In this document: positions 45,129 through 57,849 of the stretch, piece after piece
Position numbering within the stretch: the first letter of the stretch is position 1
Layout of the letters: each line of letters starts with the position of its first letter
Origin: Avena insularis
Lineage: Eukaryota > Streptophyta > Magnoliopsida > Poales > Poaceae
Assembly (NCBI GenBank): GCA_023614405.1
Contig: CM042684.1
Span: 210,000,941 to 210,064,940, forward strand
DNA: 64,000 bases
Direction: 5' to 3'
Translations under genes and position numbers: made by a program
The notes under the pieces: generated by a model
What the model was told of the DNA's origin: nothing
What the model saw: only the letters and a program-made list of their open reading frames with translations
Databases searched by the model: none

Positions 45129-48100
45129 TGTAACACCCTCGAATCGGCCCTATGCAAGTTTTAGCGATTCTCACTAAACCCACATAGAAACGATTCAAAG
45201 ATGCCCACCAGGCACTTGCGTGCGGGTGGAAAACGAAGTAATATCATTACACAATAGTCCACGATGGAACCCACAGAACATATATATACAACAATGACTC
45301 AATGAGTCAAGAATACAGATATAGAGTACAAAGATCCAAATCACCTTGAAAACGATACAACATTCGAGTACGGATAAGATGCAAATGGGGCTAAGAGCCC
45401 TGAAGAATAACCAATGGCGTCCATAACCCTGCCCAGTCCAAGCCGGAAGGGTAACCCTGCTAACAACGTCGAACTCATACATGTTAAACAAAAGGGGTGC
45501 CGACAAAGGGCAAAGGAAAAAAAGGGAGGCCAAGTCGATCTTGAGATGCAATGAGGCTAGAATTTGGTGGCTCTCGCCTACATAGGTATGGTGGACTGAA
45601 GCGGCAGCGAAGCATGCACTAAACAACCTATAGAGACTCGATACAACTGTCGGCTATTAGAGAGCGATAAGAGGGACCTATTCGGGACCAACCTGATACT
45701 AACACCAATCATACCCATCCTGGTATTTCCCCCTCGAGACCAAACGAGGAAGTCAAACCAAGGAACTCACTCAGTTGGCAGTTTTATTCATTCCATTATA
45801 GTTGTGGCACTTACTAGTCAGATACACTTAGCATAATACATTCCAAATCCAGCAGCAGTTGTTGGCACTTTTATTTACTCATTTCGTTGTAGTGAAACTG
45901 ATTACTAGACATATCAAAGTCAAATTTATAGCACTACTTTAGTTATATTTGTCTATGATCGAGATACTATGCTCCAAGTCGTCCATAACCGCGGACACGG
46001 CTTTCAGAAAGATTTACCCTGCAGGGGTGCACAAATAGCAACACACACACGATCAACCTCGGAAAAACCAAATAAAAACCCAACGAGGCTTTCACGACAA
46101 AGCAATCATAGGATTCATAAATCATTTCAGGGGGACACCCCACTAAGCTACCGGCAACGAAGTTGGCCGGCTTCGAGACGGACCCAGGGTTTGTGTTAAT
46201 GGATGTAAATGACTGGGAACCCGAAAGTGTGACTGGGCTTGTCGATACCGCGAAAACGTTCCATGTTACAAAATAGTATAGGAGCTCCACGCACAATCGT
46301 AAATAAAGTAGTAAAGCATGGCATAAGTACAAGATAGTAATAAAGCCCCAAACTACTTGTTGCCCTAAGAAATAAAGTGTGAATCAAGCTCAGGCAAAGG
46401 GGGATTCATAGAGTCTCCCGTATGTGGATAGTGCGAATAGTCAAGGAACAGGTATCAAGTACTCGGGGCCTACGGGACACAAGTGAGCATGGAAAAACGA
46501 AATATTATTTATTCCCCACCAGTGCCTCTGCATTAGTTATATCTATTCCCAGCATTTTATTTAACAAGTTTTAATTAAAGTCATGATCATCTCCACCATT
46601 AAGCATATGCCAACCTTCCATCAATGGTGGAACGATAACGACGCGAAGTAGCACCTGAGCAAGCAACTACGACTCGAAGGCTGACTATCTATCAAACAAC
46701 AGGCAATAGGATGTGTCCAAGGCAATATAGAGGCTGCAACGAATATAAATGGTGCACAGAAACTACAACATTGTAACACGGATAGCAATAGATCAACAGG
46801 AAGGAAGTAAAGACTATAAATGCAAAATAGGTAGAAAGGGGGAGATTGCTCGCCTAGAAAACATTGTCGAAGATACATTATCCGGAGAACTCGATACTCG
46901 CATCCACTCAATGGCCTAATCCGTGAAGAAGCAAAACACTAAAAGAAACACCGGAGGCGCTATTTAATACTACGGTAGAAGATCGGGAATGATGCGTGTA
47001 TGATACATGACATGGCAAAGATGCGATGCAATTAGGCAATATTAAGCGGAACCGGGGTCCCGAAATTAATTAATGGTTCAAGTTATTCAGATACCCCGCA
47101 ATTTAAATGTTGTATTATCAAGGCAAAACATAGCATCGGTTTGCTACGCAAATTTAAATGGAGGCGATATATATAAGACTAGAATAGCCCGCATATAGTC
47201 TCCATATTTAATGATTAAGTGAATCAAAAAAACACCCCCAAACAAATGAATATGTATGCAAGCATGAACAAATTTAATATGCAACAAGTACATAGAATTT
47301 ATAAAAAATAGGGGCTCGGAAAGGGTCACACATCTCGGGTCGAACATCCTGGGATTCCGAGGGTTCGACGAGGTTCGGGCTCGGTCTTCGGACTTCGGGG
47401 TTCAGGGTCTCCAGTCTCCATGAAGAAGATCTCGGCGGCGACACGATATCCTTGTGGGGGTTGCAGATCGTCTCGGTGCATCGTCATCAGATTGGTCTCG
47501 GGAGATCTTGTTTCGGCTTTAATATTGTCGTAGAACTTGATTAGGGAGTCTTCAGCTTCCATATTCCTGCGGCATTCATGGTGAACATCTATGAACGGCT
47601 TCTGCTGACCAGAACAAACACTGAGGCAGAGACGAGCACGACATCTGTAGAATAAGAAGGAGGCCCCTCGGGTGCTCCTAGGGTCACGACATGGTCAAAC
47701 AACAGACGGTGGAGAAGATCTTGTTGTTGCCCGCTATAGAGGAAAGGAGGCAACCTGCAGGGCCCGTCAAGGAGCTTGAGAAGGCTGAATTCCCCGTGCA
47801 GACGGTGGTGAGGTTGCAGGGTGGGCGTCCATGGCGGCAGGAGGAACTCCGGGGAGGCGGGTCCTGCGGCGGAGCTTGGCGGGCGCGTAGCTGCAAGGGA
47901 GAGGACGACGAGGGCCTCCGTGGTCGAACCGGAGCACCAGGAGGTCGTGGTCCTACGCATGGATGGAGGGCGGAGGTGAGGTCAGGTTCGGGGCGAGCTT
48001 GAAGAAGGGCAGATGCGGCGGGACATCGGCGACTTGCAGAGGCGCGCGAGGAAGGGCGACCTGCAAGGCAGAGCAGAGGAGGCCGGCTACCATGGCGTGC

Positions 48101-49005
48101 AGGGGAAAAGCGGCCGGCAGGGTCGGTGGCCTTGAAGACCTGCACGTGCAAGGACGGTGAGGGACGCACAGCTGCCGTCGGTGGCGAGGTCACAGGCCGC
48201 AGGGAGGCAGAGGGGCGGCGAGGTCGACGGGGCCTGCACGGAGCTCCTACAGTTAAGAACTGAGAGGGACGGTGGGCTCGCGAACATGGTGGCGCTGCGA
48301 GGGGCGGTGGCGCTACGCACTAGGAGGGATCGGAGTTAGGGAAGGAGGCGTCAGGGAGAGACGAGGTGGGTGGGTCGTGGTTGCGAGAGAGAGGAGCGGG
48401 GTGGGGAATGAGCGAGCTGGTGGTGGGGCCAAGGTGCTACGGGGATTTGTCGATAGCGGGGTGGGGATCGCGGGGCTGGGGTGCTCATGCGGGTTGCGTG
48501 CAGGGCTCACGAGCGGTGAAGGTCGCGAGGTGGGGCCAGGGTGAAGGAGCGGGCAGGTGGGGTTCGGACCGACGCGCTGCACGTGCGTGTGTGCATGTGA
48601 GGCTGGCGGCGGGGGGGTGGTGAGGGTTTGGATGGTTTATGTCTAGGGTTTGACTGCTGGGGTAGTAGGTGGACTTCGATTGGGCCTCTGGTCCTAGCCG
48701 TTTGTCTGCCTCCCCTAGATTTTATAAAAAAAGTTTTATTTATTGGTTTTGTTTTAGAAGCCTTTTGTAACATATTTCTAGACAAACAAAATATCAGAAG
48801 AGACTGGGTTTTGATTTGAAATAAAGACGGGGGGGACATTTAGAAAACAGAGATATGCTTTTAGCAAAATACTTTTAGGAAACAGATGCATGATGATGAT
48901 GATGCTCAAATGCAATGTGGCATGATGACATGAGCATGCAAACATGATGATGCACAAAGCAAAAACACAACGATTTTCTAGTAGTGGTTTTACCAGGGTG
49001 CTATA
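45129..49005 (-). repeat. 3' LTR of element D (3877 bp)
   Basis: Plus-strand ends TGTAACACCCTCGAATC and CCAGGGTGCTATA; the last bases are TA instead of CA. The middle is AT-rich, 47330-48640 is GC-rich with arginine/proline-type open frames on both strands, and a short GATGAT microsatellite lies near 48885. Those frames recur in the other LTR because the LTRs are copies; they resemble no known protein. Confidence 0.92.
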
Positions 49006-49858
49006 ATTCGACACCACTAACAATGGATCTCGCCCTCGAGATCCGCCTCATGGTACAGGAAAGAAGGCCTACGATCTGGGTCTTCTCGCTTAGTGTAGAT
49101 CCTCGTGACACCACTAACAAAGATCCTTCTGCATCTTGAATTCGATGACACCGCCAACAAGGGGTCGTTGCTCTCGTTCGTCGTGAGAGCACTCCGGAAA
49201 AACAAAGAAGAAGGTATAGGTATCAAAATATTCGGCCACCTCTAACTTCCATAGAATGAGTAAAATCGCATTGATCCACCATTCATTGTACAAAAGAGAA
49301 TGCTAAGAGTAGTGGTATGGTCATGACTCCATCTCGCACTCAAAGCATTACTCTGTACATGAATAGAAGAATCATGCAACAACTCACGGAATTCAGACTG
49401 AAGATCTTTGCAAGTGATGTTCGGAAACAAAAGATCAATGTAGGCTCTTCGATAGCTCTGATATAGATGATGTCGTCGTGAGGAAGAACCTCGGAAGATT
49501 CAAAGAAAAAAAATGTAGTGGATTTTTGACCCACTGAAAGGTACACAAAAGAAGATCCCTCAGATAGCATGAAGACATGATGTCGAAGCACCGTTACAAG
49601 AAGGAAGCGAAATCCTGAAGGTACGACGAAAACCCAACCACGAGAAATCCTAAACTCAAAGAAGGTAAGAGAACAGATTCAAAACACGCCGAAGTAAGAG
49701 GAGAATAGCATTAGGGGTAAGGAGTAAAATCAGACCTAATCAGATCTATCCAACCGATTTTGCAAAAATACTTTTGACACTCTACATCGGCCGTTACCTA
49801 GGTTATCCTACAAGCTGGACCAGTGGGGTATCGCAACTGCTGAGCTCTGATACCACTT
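49006..49858 (-). other. Internal domain of element D (853 bp, non-coding)
   Basis: No gag or pol motif on either strand. On the minus strand, TTGTTAGTGGTGTC occurs at 49009-49023 and 49108-49121, and a variant TTGTTGGCGGTGTC at 49146-49160. A clear polypurine tract beside the 3' LTR is not visible. An open frame of 83 codons at 49340-49591 has no similarity I recognise. Confidence 0.75.
49842..49855 (-). other. Primer-binding site of element D (tRNA-iMet type)
   Basis: Minus-strand TGGTATCAGAGCTC, a perfect match to the initiator-Met PBS, three bases inside the right LTR. It defines that LTR as the 5' LTR. Confidence 0.9.
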
Positions 49859-52800
49859 TGTAACACCCTCAAATCGACCCTATGCAAGTTTTAGCGATTC
49901 CCGCCAAACCCGCATAGAAACGATTCAAAGATACCCACCAGGCACTTGCGTGCGGGTGGAAAACAAAGTAATATCATTACACAATAGTCCACGATGGAAC
50001 CCACAGAACATATATATACAACAATGACTCAACGATTCAAGAATACAGATATACAGTACAAAGATACAAATCACCTTGAAAACGATACAACATCCGAGTA
50101 CGGATAAGATGCAAATGGGGCTAAGATTCCTGAAGAATAACCAATGGCGTCCATAACCCTGTCCAGGCCAAGTCGGAAGGATAACCCTGCTAACAACGTC
50201 GAACTCATACCTGTTAAACAAAAAGGGTGCCGACAAAGGGCAAAGGAAAAAAAGGGAGCGGTCAGTACTGAGGCCAGTACACGACGAGGCTAGAATTCGG
50301 CGGCTCTCACCTACATAGGTATCGTGGACTGAAGCGGCAGCAAAGCATGCACTAAACAACCTATAGATACTCGATACAACTGTCGGCTATTAGAGAGGGA
50401 TAAGCAAGACCTATTCAGGACCAACCTGATACTAACACCAATCATACCCATCCTAGTATTTCCCCCTCGAGACCAAACGAGGAAGTCAAACCAAGGAACT
50501 CACTCAGTTGGCAGTTTTATTCATTCCATTATAGTTGTGGCACTTACTAGTCAGATACAATTAGCATAATACATTCCAAATCCAGCAGCAGTTGTTGACA
50601 CTTTTATTTACTCATTCCGTTGTAGTGAAACTGATTACTAGACATGTCAAAGTCAAATTTATAGCACTACTTTAGTTATACTTGTCTATGATCGAGATAC
50701 TATGCTCCAAGTCGTCCATAACTGCGGACACAACTTTTAGAAAGATTTACCCTGCAGGGGTGCACAAATAGCAACACACACACGATCAACCTTGGAAAAA
50801 CCAAATAAAAACCCAACGAGGCTTTCACGACAAAGCAATCACAGGATTCATAAATCATTTCAGGGGGGCACCCCGCTAAGCCACCCGCAACGAAGTTGGC
50901 CAGCTCCGAGACGGACCCAGGGTTTGTGTCAATGGCTGTAAACGACTGGGAACCCGAAAGTGTGACTGGGCTTGTCGATACCGCGAAAACATTCCACGTT
51001 CCAAAACAGTACAGGTGCTCCACGCACAATCGTAAATAAAGCAATAAAGCATGGCATAAGTACAAGATATTAATAAAGCCCCAAACTACTTGTGGCCCCA
51101 AGAAATAAAGTGTGAATCAAGCTCAGGCAAAGGGGGATTCATAGAGTCTCCCGTATGTGGATAGTGCGAATAGTCAAGGAACAGGTATCAAGTACTCGGG
51201 GCCTACGGGACACAAGTGAGCATGGAAAAACCAAATATTATCTATTGCCCACCGGTGCCTCTGCATTAGTTATATCTATTCCTAGCATTTTATTTAACAA
51301 GTTGTAATTAAAGTCATGATCATCTCCACCATTAAGCATCACCACCATTAAGCATATGCCAACCTTCCATCAACGGTCGAATGAAAACGACGCGAAGCAG
51401 CACTTGAGAAAGCAACTATGACTCGCAAGGCTGACTATCTATCAAACAACTGGCAATAGGATGTGTCCAAGGCAATATACAGGTTGCAAGGAATATAAAT
51501 GGTGCACAGAAACTAAAGCATCATAACACGGATAGCAATAGATCAACAGGAAGGAAGTAAAGACTATAAATGCAAAATAGGTAGAAAGGGGGAGATTGCT
51601 CGCCTGGAAAACATTGTCAAAGATACATTATCCAAAGAACTTGTCGATACTCGCATCCACTCAATGGCCTAATCCGTGAAGAAGCAAAACACTAAAGAAA
51701 CACCAGAGGTACTATTTAATACTACGGTAGAAGATCGGGAATGATGCGTGTATGATACATGACATGGCAAAGATGCGATGCAATTAGGCAATATTAAGCG
51801 GAACCAGGGTCCCGAAATTAATTAATGGTTCAAGTTATTCAGATACCCCGCAATTTAAATGTTGTGTTAACAAGGCAAAACATAGCATCGGTTTGCTACG
51901 CAAATTTAAATGGAGGCGATATATATAAGACTAGAATAGCCCGCATATAGTCTCCATATTTAATTATTAGGTGAATCAACAAAACACCCCCAAACAAATG
52001 AATATGTATGTGAGCATGAAAAATTTAATATGCAACAAGTATATAGAATTTATAAAAAATAGGGGCTCGGAAAGGGTCACACATCTCGGGTCGAAGATCT
52101 TTGGATTCTGAGGGTTCGACGGGGTTCAGGCTCGGTCTTCGGACTCTGGGGTTCAGGGTCTCCAGTCTCCATGAAGAAGATCCCGGCGGCGACACGATAT
52201 CCTTGTGGGGGTTGCGGTCGTCTCGGTGCATCGTCATCGGATTGGTCTCGGGAGATCTTGTTTCGGCTTTAATATTGTCGTAGAACTTGATTAGGGAGTC
52301 TTCAGCTTCCATATTCCTGCTGCATTCACGGGGAACATCTATGAACGGCTTCTGCTGGCCAGAACAAACACCGGGGCAGAGACGAGCACGACATCTGTAG
52401 AATAAGGAGGCCCCTCAGGTGCTCCTAGGGTCACGGTAGGGTCAAACAACAGACGGTGGAGAAGATCTTGTTGCTGCCCGCTACAGAGGAAAGGAGGCAA
52501 CCTGCAGGGCCCATCAAGGAGCTTGAGAAGGCCGAATTCCCCGTGCAGACTGTGGTGAGCTCACAGGGCGGGCGTCCATGGCGACAGGAGGAACTCCGGG
52601 GAGGCGGGTCCTTCGGCGGAGCTTGGCGGGCGCGCTGCTGCAAGGGAGAGGACGACGAGGGCCTCCGTGGTCGAACCGGAGCACTAGTAGGTCACGTTCC
52701 TGCGTGTGGATGGAGGGCGGAGGCGAGGTCAGGGTCAGGGCAAGCTTGAAGAAGGGGAGATGCAGCAGGACGGCGGCGACTTGCAGAGGCACGAGAGGAA

Positions 52801-53698
52801 GGGTGACCTGCAGGGGAGAGCAGAGGAGGCCGCCTACCATGGTGTGCAGGGGAAAAGCGGCCGGCAGGGTCGGTGGCCTTGAAGACTTGCACGCGCAGGG
52901 ACGGTGAGGGACGCACGGCTGCCGTCGGTGGCGAGGTCGCATGCCGCAGGGAGGCAGAGGGGCGGCGAGGTCGACCTGGCCGACACGGAGCTCCTACGGC
53001 GAAGAACTGAGCGGGACGGTGGGCTCACGAACGCGGCGGCGCTGCGAGGGGCAGCGACGCTATGCACTGGGAGGGATCAGAGTTAGGGAAGGAGGCGTCA
53101 GGGAGAGACGAGGTGGGTAGGTCGTGGTTGCGAGAGAGAGGAGCAGGGTGGGGCGCGAGCGAGCTAGTGGTGGGGCCATGGCGCACCAAGTTTGCGTCTG
53201 AGGGCTCATGGCGGTGATGTCAGAGGTGGGGCCAGTGAAGGAGGCGGGCAGGTGGGGTTGGACCTTGCACGCGTGTGTGTGCATGTGAGGCTGGCGGCGG
53301 TGGGGTGGTGAAGGTTTGGATGGTTTATGTCTAGGGTTTGACTGCTGGGGTAGTAGGTGGACTTCGGTTGGGCCTCTAGGCCTAGCCGTTTGTCTGCCTC
53401 CCGTAGCTTTTATAAAAAAAGTTTTATTTTTTGGTTTTGTTTTAGAAGCCTTTTGTAACATATTTCTAGACAAACAAAATATCAGAAGAGACTGGGTTTT
53501 GATTTGAAATAAAGACGGGGGGCATTTAGAAAACAGAGATATGCTTTTAGCAAAATACTTTTAGGCAAACAGATGCATGATGATGATGATTATGATGCTC
53601 AAATGCAATGTGGCATGATGACATGAGCATGCAAACATGATGATGCACAAAGAAAAAACACAACGATTTTCTAGTAGTGGTTTTACCGGGGTGCTACA
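49859..53698 (-). repeat. 5' LTR of element D (3840 bp)
   Basis: Plus-strand ends TGTAACACCCTCAAATC and CCGGGGTGCTACA. Colinear with the left LTR apart from a replaced patch at 50259-50288, an extra 16-bp unit near 51330-51357 and a shortened stretch near 53165-53270. Confidence 0.92.
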
Positions 53699-53703
53699 GT
53701 TAT
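53699..53703. repeat. Target-site duplication GTTAT of element D, right copy
   Basis: Perfect match to 45124-45128. Confidence 0.93.
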
Positions 53704-54120
53704 AAGAAGTCATCATTATAAAGTATTTCCGACAGTATGTCTGGATGAATGATCGAAGTAGACATAACAACTTAAACCCAATGGACTAGTTTAAAAGGGC
53801 CCAACTCATAAGGGTAACCGATGTAGTGTAATAGGAAAACCAGATCAGAATGGATTAAATGTATCCAAAACCAATCCTAAGTAGGACTATGAGGACATAA
53901 CCCAAGGGATTGTAGTAGAAGGAGTTATGCTACATATTGGAAATGACAGTTGGAAGTTGTCAAGTATGAACTGCATTCAAGGAAAAAGATCTAGATACGG
54001 GATACCACAGTTATCCCCATTTATGATCACAATAGAGTTGAGTAATCTCGTGATCAATACAAGTCAATACCTCATTCTGAAACGTAAGAGAGTACGAACT
54101 TCGGGGACAAAGTTTTTTTT
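53704..54120 (+). other. Element C internal region, second part
   Basis: Continuation of C after D, non-coding. The last 60 bases, ending CGAACTTCGGGGACAAAG and a T run, resemble the sequence that ends pol in many plant Gypsy elements just before the polypurine tract, which suggests that C descends from a coding Gypsy. Confidence 0.65.
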
Positions 54121-54132
54121 AAGAGGGAGAGA
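54121..54132 (+). other. Polypurine tract of element C
   Basis: AAGAGGGAGAGA, one base before the 3' LTR that starts TATAACATCCC. Confidence 0.8.
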
Positions 54133-54133
54133 C

Positions 54134-55207
54134 TATAACATCCCAGCATTAGAGCTTAGAAATAAGCTGAGATGATATGTGTGCATTGCATTCATGCACA
54201 GAAAATATGGATAATTTTCGCGCTTTTAAATAAAACTTGTCAAAGTGATTGAAGCTTTTCTTAACTTGGTGGAACTGAAGTAGATCATCAAGTTGACTGC
54301 AATAAGTTTCAATATGACATTTGCCAAAACCTTACCTTTGGGTAATATAATTTGATATAAGGGTAGATCAAATGTAATAAAACTAAGTCACAACACACTA
54401 ATTAATAAGGAGTACTTGATCTTCTAGAGATCATTACATGGTATTCCATATAACAACTCAAGGGTGAATACTTAATATTCTAAAGAGGATATCAAGGCAT
54501 TATCTACCACAAACCCTGAATACCAAGTTAAGTATATAACTTAAGTAAAGAAACTCTGTAAATAAATCTTGATACACTTGCTTGCCATAGTTATTCCTAC
54601 CATGGTTATCATAGTAGTTCTTAAACATTAACTCTTATCACAAATAGAGTAGAAAAGGAAATCAAGACAAGACCATTCATCACATGTCCTCATTGTCATA
54701 TTAATAAATGGCATTCCTATTCAACCAAGTCCCAGTGTCAAATGATAATCAATGCTGAGTGATCAATTCTTGACCTGACACTGATTAACCTTTAGCCTTT
54801 GACCTGTTATGCTGATCTTCCCAAAGTCTTAAAGAAATTTAGTAAGAAGAAGGAACTAGATATGGTAGAGTGTGCCATCATCAATGGAATGTGATCCTTA
54901 ATGGTGATCAAACCATCTAATGCTGGAGGATTTAACTCACTCATGAGTTAACTAGAAGAAGTATCTAAACCTAAGGGTTAAATTAGTAATTATGGAGCTA
55001 TGAGAAAGCTAGTAGTGTTAGAGTATCAAGTGATAACCTTGTTAAGCCAAGTAGGTGTAAACCTAAAGTAAGTTTCCTCAACAAGATAAACCCTATAAAG
55101 ATACTAGTATAAGTCTGCTACTTAGTGATAATAGATCTTGATCACAGAATTAGAAGCCTAAGCTTAGTATGATAAAATGATGGTGGTCATTATTCTCAAG
55201 TCACTTG
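54134..55207 (+). repeat. Element C 3' LTR, first 1074 bp
   Basis: Aligns with 15222-16297 with scattered differences. It ends at ...GTCACTTG, where A2 inserted; the uninterrupted equivalent in the 5' LTR reads GTCACTTGAGACTAG at 16289-16303. The remainder of this LTR lies beyond A2 and E, outside the window. Confidence 0.9.
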
Positions 55208-55723
55208 TGTTGGGGATATACTTTTCGGGTATCCTCATTGTGCCTCACTGACCAGGGTGGCCCAGTTCAGGTTACAGCTTTGCTTCACGGGTGACCTAGT
55301 CAGGGAGAAGAGATGGAGTCTAGTCTAGCTACGGGAAGGCCTAGAAGACTTATCGACATAGGCTTGTAGCATTACTTGTAGTTCAAGATATACTCTGTAA
55401 TAGACTCTTAGTCGTAGCCTAATAGGTCTCTCCTATAAACCCTAGCCCGGATATCTATATAAGCCGTCCTAGGGACCTGTCTTTAGGGCACCCTACAATA
55501 GTATACAATCTCAACTCGCACAGGCAAAACCCTTGTAACCCATATTCTGGCTCTATCGTATTATTGGATTGCTAGCAGGAGTAGGATCCGTCCAAAGCCG
55601 ACGGATTCGAACTTGGGTAAACTTGTGTGCTCACCGCCCCGGAATACCGTACGTCTCACACCCCCTCTCTTCCGCACGCCTCGAGGACCCCCTCATGGCG
55701 TACTTGTCATCAATCCAACGATA
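55208..55723 (+). repeat. 5' LTR of element A2 (516 bp)
   Basis: TGTTGGGGATATAC to CCAACGATA (CA mutated to TA), colinear with 7634-7119. TATA candidate CTATATAAG at 55455-55463. Confidence 0.92.
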
Positions 55724-55725
55724 GT

Positions 55726-55736
55726 TGGCGCCCACC
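55726..55736 (+). other. Primer-binding site of element A2
   Basis: TGGCGCCCACC two bases after the LTR end, immediately before the ATG at 55737. Confidence 0.82.
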
Positions 55737-57445
55737 ATGGGGAAAATGAGCTTCGGATCTACGTTCTGAGTGGAATCTGCAAGAATCGAAATTAGCGAGA
55801 CAATCACTGGCAGTCGCGTCCTCTATGCCAGCGATGTCCCTCTCATCGTTCTCCAGGAGACCTGGATTCCGTCTAGGGAGGTCGTGACTGCCTACACCAT
55901 CATGTCTTTTAGTGAGATCGATGTTTACATTAGTTTCACTGAACCTGGACCACCCACCCCAGCGGTGATGATAGAGGCGGAAGAAGTTTCTTGATCCGCT
56001 TTATCCGCGGAGGCGGCAGAGTTCCGGATCTCGGAAAACCCTAATCCCACCCAGCCCGCACCTGTCGCGAAGATAGTGGAGAAAGATGAGCCCGAAGCAA
56101 ATCTTGTGGTGTAAGTCGAATCTAGAGTGGAGCTCCCTAGGAAGGCCGAATCCCAGATCAATCTGCCCGTCGAGGTTGAAATCTAGGCAGAGCAAGACAA
56201 CAATTCTGGTTCCGGCTATGTCAACACCGGAACGAATCAACCTTTCCTGAGGTACACGTTGAGGCGCATGATGCTACAAGACGCCAGCATGGACGAAATT
56301 CTCGAGACCATCAGGCGTTTCGAGGAAGCCCACGAGGAAAGACGCAACTACCTCAGCATGCACGCGTCACAGTTTGTCAGATATGTTGGATCCGGATCCG
56401 GCTCTGTCGATGCTAGAGACAATAAACACTTGGTGCTGGAGGCGGTCAGAACAAACACCAACTTACCAGCATCTTTGGATGATTCAATGACGTCGGCAGA
56501 TTTCCGAAAGTTCTCCGCGAATTATGAAGAGGAGTTCAACTCCAAAGCTGCAGAAGGAGAAGCCATAGATGAAGGATCCAGAGAAAATCTCCTAAAGCAC
56601 ATGATGACATGGATCTTGGAGATAATCCCGATGTCCAGATGTCTGAAATTGCCGATCAGAGTTTGACTCCGGGAAACTGACCCAAAGCCGTCTTTGCTAC
56701 CAGCACTACCAAGAAGGCAAAGAAGAGGAATAAGAAGAAGACTCCGGCAAAAGTCCCTCCCGTGGAGGAAGTAGTTGCCGAAGAATACGAAGAAGCCTCG
56801 TATGGAGCCCTAATCCCAGACGAGCCAAAGGAAACTCTGGTGGATGGATACGTGGTTACCGCTGGTGCTCGTAAACTCATCGATGCTGCGTTAACTACGC
56901 CAATCCCTACTGTTGTAGAGCTTACACCTGCAGAATTGGAAGAAAGGGCCCAAGCCCTAGAAGCACGTCGTCAAGTACTCCTGGATGAGGCTAACAACCT
57001 CATGGAAGAGAGAAGTGCATTGCATCTGCGGGGCAATTCAACTCCATGCAACATCAGAAGACCCGGAACGGCCCCGTGCAGGCTAATAGAAATCCGGAAG
57101 TCCACAAGACCCTCTTTGGGGGAGATGACATCGTCAAAGAAGAACCTCGGCTGGATAGCAAGGGAGATCTGGTGTTTGGAACGCCAGTGGAAAATACTGC
57201 TATAGCTCGAGATATCCTGGCAAACAACCCAAACCTAGATCAAGTTCGGTTGCACGTAAAGCTACTTACCAAGGGTCTGGAGCAACAGAAGGCCGCGAAA
57301 TTCGGAAGCAGAAAACTGGTCCCCAAATCCGACCAATGTCGCACGGACCCGGCTTGGGATGATATTAGGCCCCGACAGGACCCGACACAGCATCATGGTC
57401 CCGAACGCCAGGAAGACAACTATTCAAGAACCGGATCTTTAGGGC
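55737..57445 (+). pseudogene. gag: Element A2 gag, main part
   Basis: Starts at ATG 55737 right after the PBS; TGA at 55767-55769 stands where A1 has CGA (arginine). Then RVLYASDVPLIVLQETWIP, EVVTAYTIMSFSEIDVYI and PPTPAVMIEAEEVS, colinear with A1. Downstream: DASMDEILETIRRFEEAHEE (likely helical), SADFRKFSANYEEEFNSKA, the coiled-coil candidate PAELEERAQALEARRQVLLD, and VKEEPRLDSKGDLVFGTPVE with NPNLDQVRLHVKLLTKGLEQ. At least three frame changes (about 55990, 56660, 57050). Interrupted after about 57445 by an unrelated antisense fragment. Confidence 0.83.
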
Positions 57446-57700
57446 AATGACATAGAGCCGCACGTGACTAGTGTAATGTTGCCCCAGCCATAGAGCGAGA
57501 CGCAGTTGTAGCACTGGTTCCGATATGATGACGCAGAAGGACTACTGAACATAGTCGAAGTAGAAGCGCTAACATTCCCCCTTCCTTGAGAAAGCGCTTG
57601 TCCCCAAGCCGGTGCATAAGGAAAACGAGTCTTCAGGTCCTCCCAGGTATTGTCCAGTGCCATTGACTCGGACCAACGAATCAAGCCTTGTGGAAGGACT
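57446..57700 (-). pseudogene. pol: Antisense fragment of another Gypsy pol C-terminus inside A2 gag
   Basis: On the minus strand: IRWSESMALDNTWEDLKTRF and PYAPAWGQALSQGRGNV. This resembles the end of pol in many plant Gypsy elements (W-S-x-ATWED...FPxAPAWGQ...GG(N/D)V), the chromodomain-proximal tail. It lies opposite to A2's gag and separates two gag pieces. The right limit is uncertain: sequence up to about 57850 is unassigned. No flanking duplication was identified. Confidence 0.7.
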
Positions 57701-57849
57701 TGATCTACCTTTATTACTTATACCAATGACTCACCAAAACTTGCATAGGGACAGAGGGATTGTCAATGGTTGTACCATAGTTAGCAAAACAGCCGAAGCA
57801 ATAAGCTCATAAGCGCAAGAACACCTAAGAAGAAAAGCCCAACACAAAA

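Larger units (their letters stand above)
45129..53698 (-). mobile_element. Non-coding LTR element D: 3.85-kb LTRs around an 853-bp interior
   Basis: An 8570-bp element with LTRs 45129-49005 and 49859-53698 and a perfect GTTAT duplication. Orientation is minus: an initiator-Met PBS in reverse complement (49842-49855) lies beside the right LTR. The interior is only 853 bp and holds no protein motif, so it could move only with enzymes from another element. In the first 112 aligned bases of the LTRs I count 8 differences, all transitions. LTRs make up about 90% of the element. A relative (E) begins at 62049. Confidence 0.93.
15222..55207 (+). mobile_element. Large non-coding LTR element C, hosting G, F and D and interrupted by A2
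   Basis: Own sequence: 5' LTR in three pieces (15222-17109, 25619-27991, 40783-43158), PBS at 43161, internal pieces 43173-45128 and 53704-54120, a polypurine tract at 54121 and the start of the 3' LTR (54134-55207). The 3' LTR piece aligns with 15222-16297. The segment just before the PPT, CGAACTTCGGGGACAAAG, resembles the end of Gypsy pol regions, so C is probably a Gypsy derivative. No protein domain was found in about 2.4 kb of interior, making it LARD-like. The 3' end lies outside the window, so its TSD is unknown. Confidence 0.78.

Noticed and set aside
45195..45626. 143-codon minus-strand frame in D's LTR, repeated at 49925-50359
   Set aside because: Its recurrence is only because the LTRs are copies; no protein motif, and it lies across LTR sequence.
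47589..48623. Arginine/proline/glycine-rich frames in the GC-rich part of D's LTRs
   Set aside because: Overlapping frames on both strands are expected in GC-rich DNA; none resembles a known domain.
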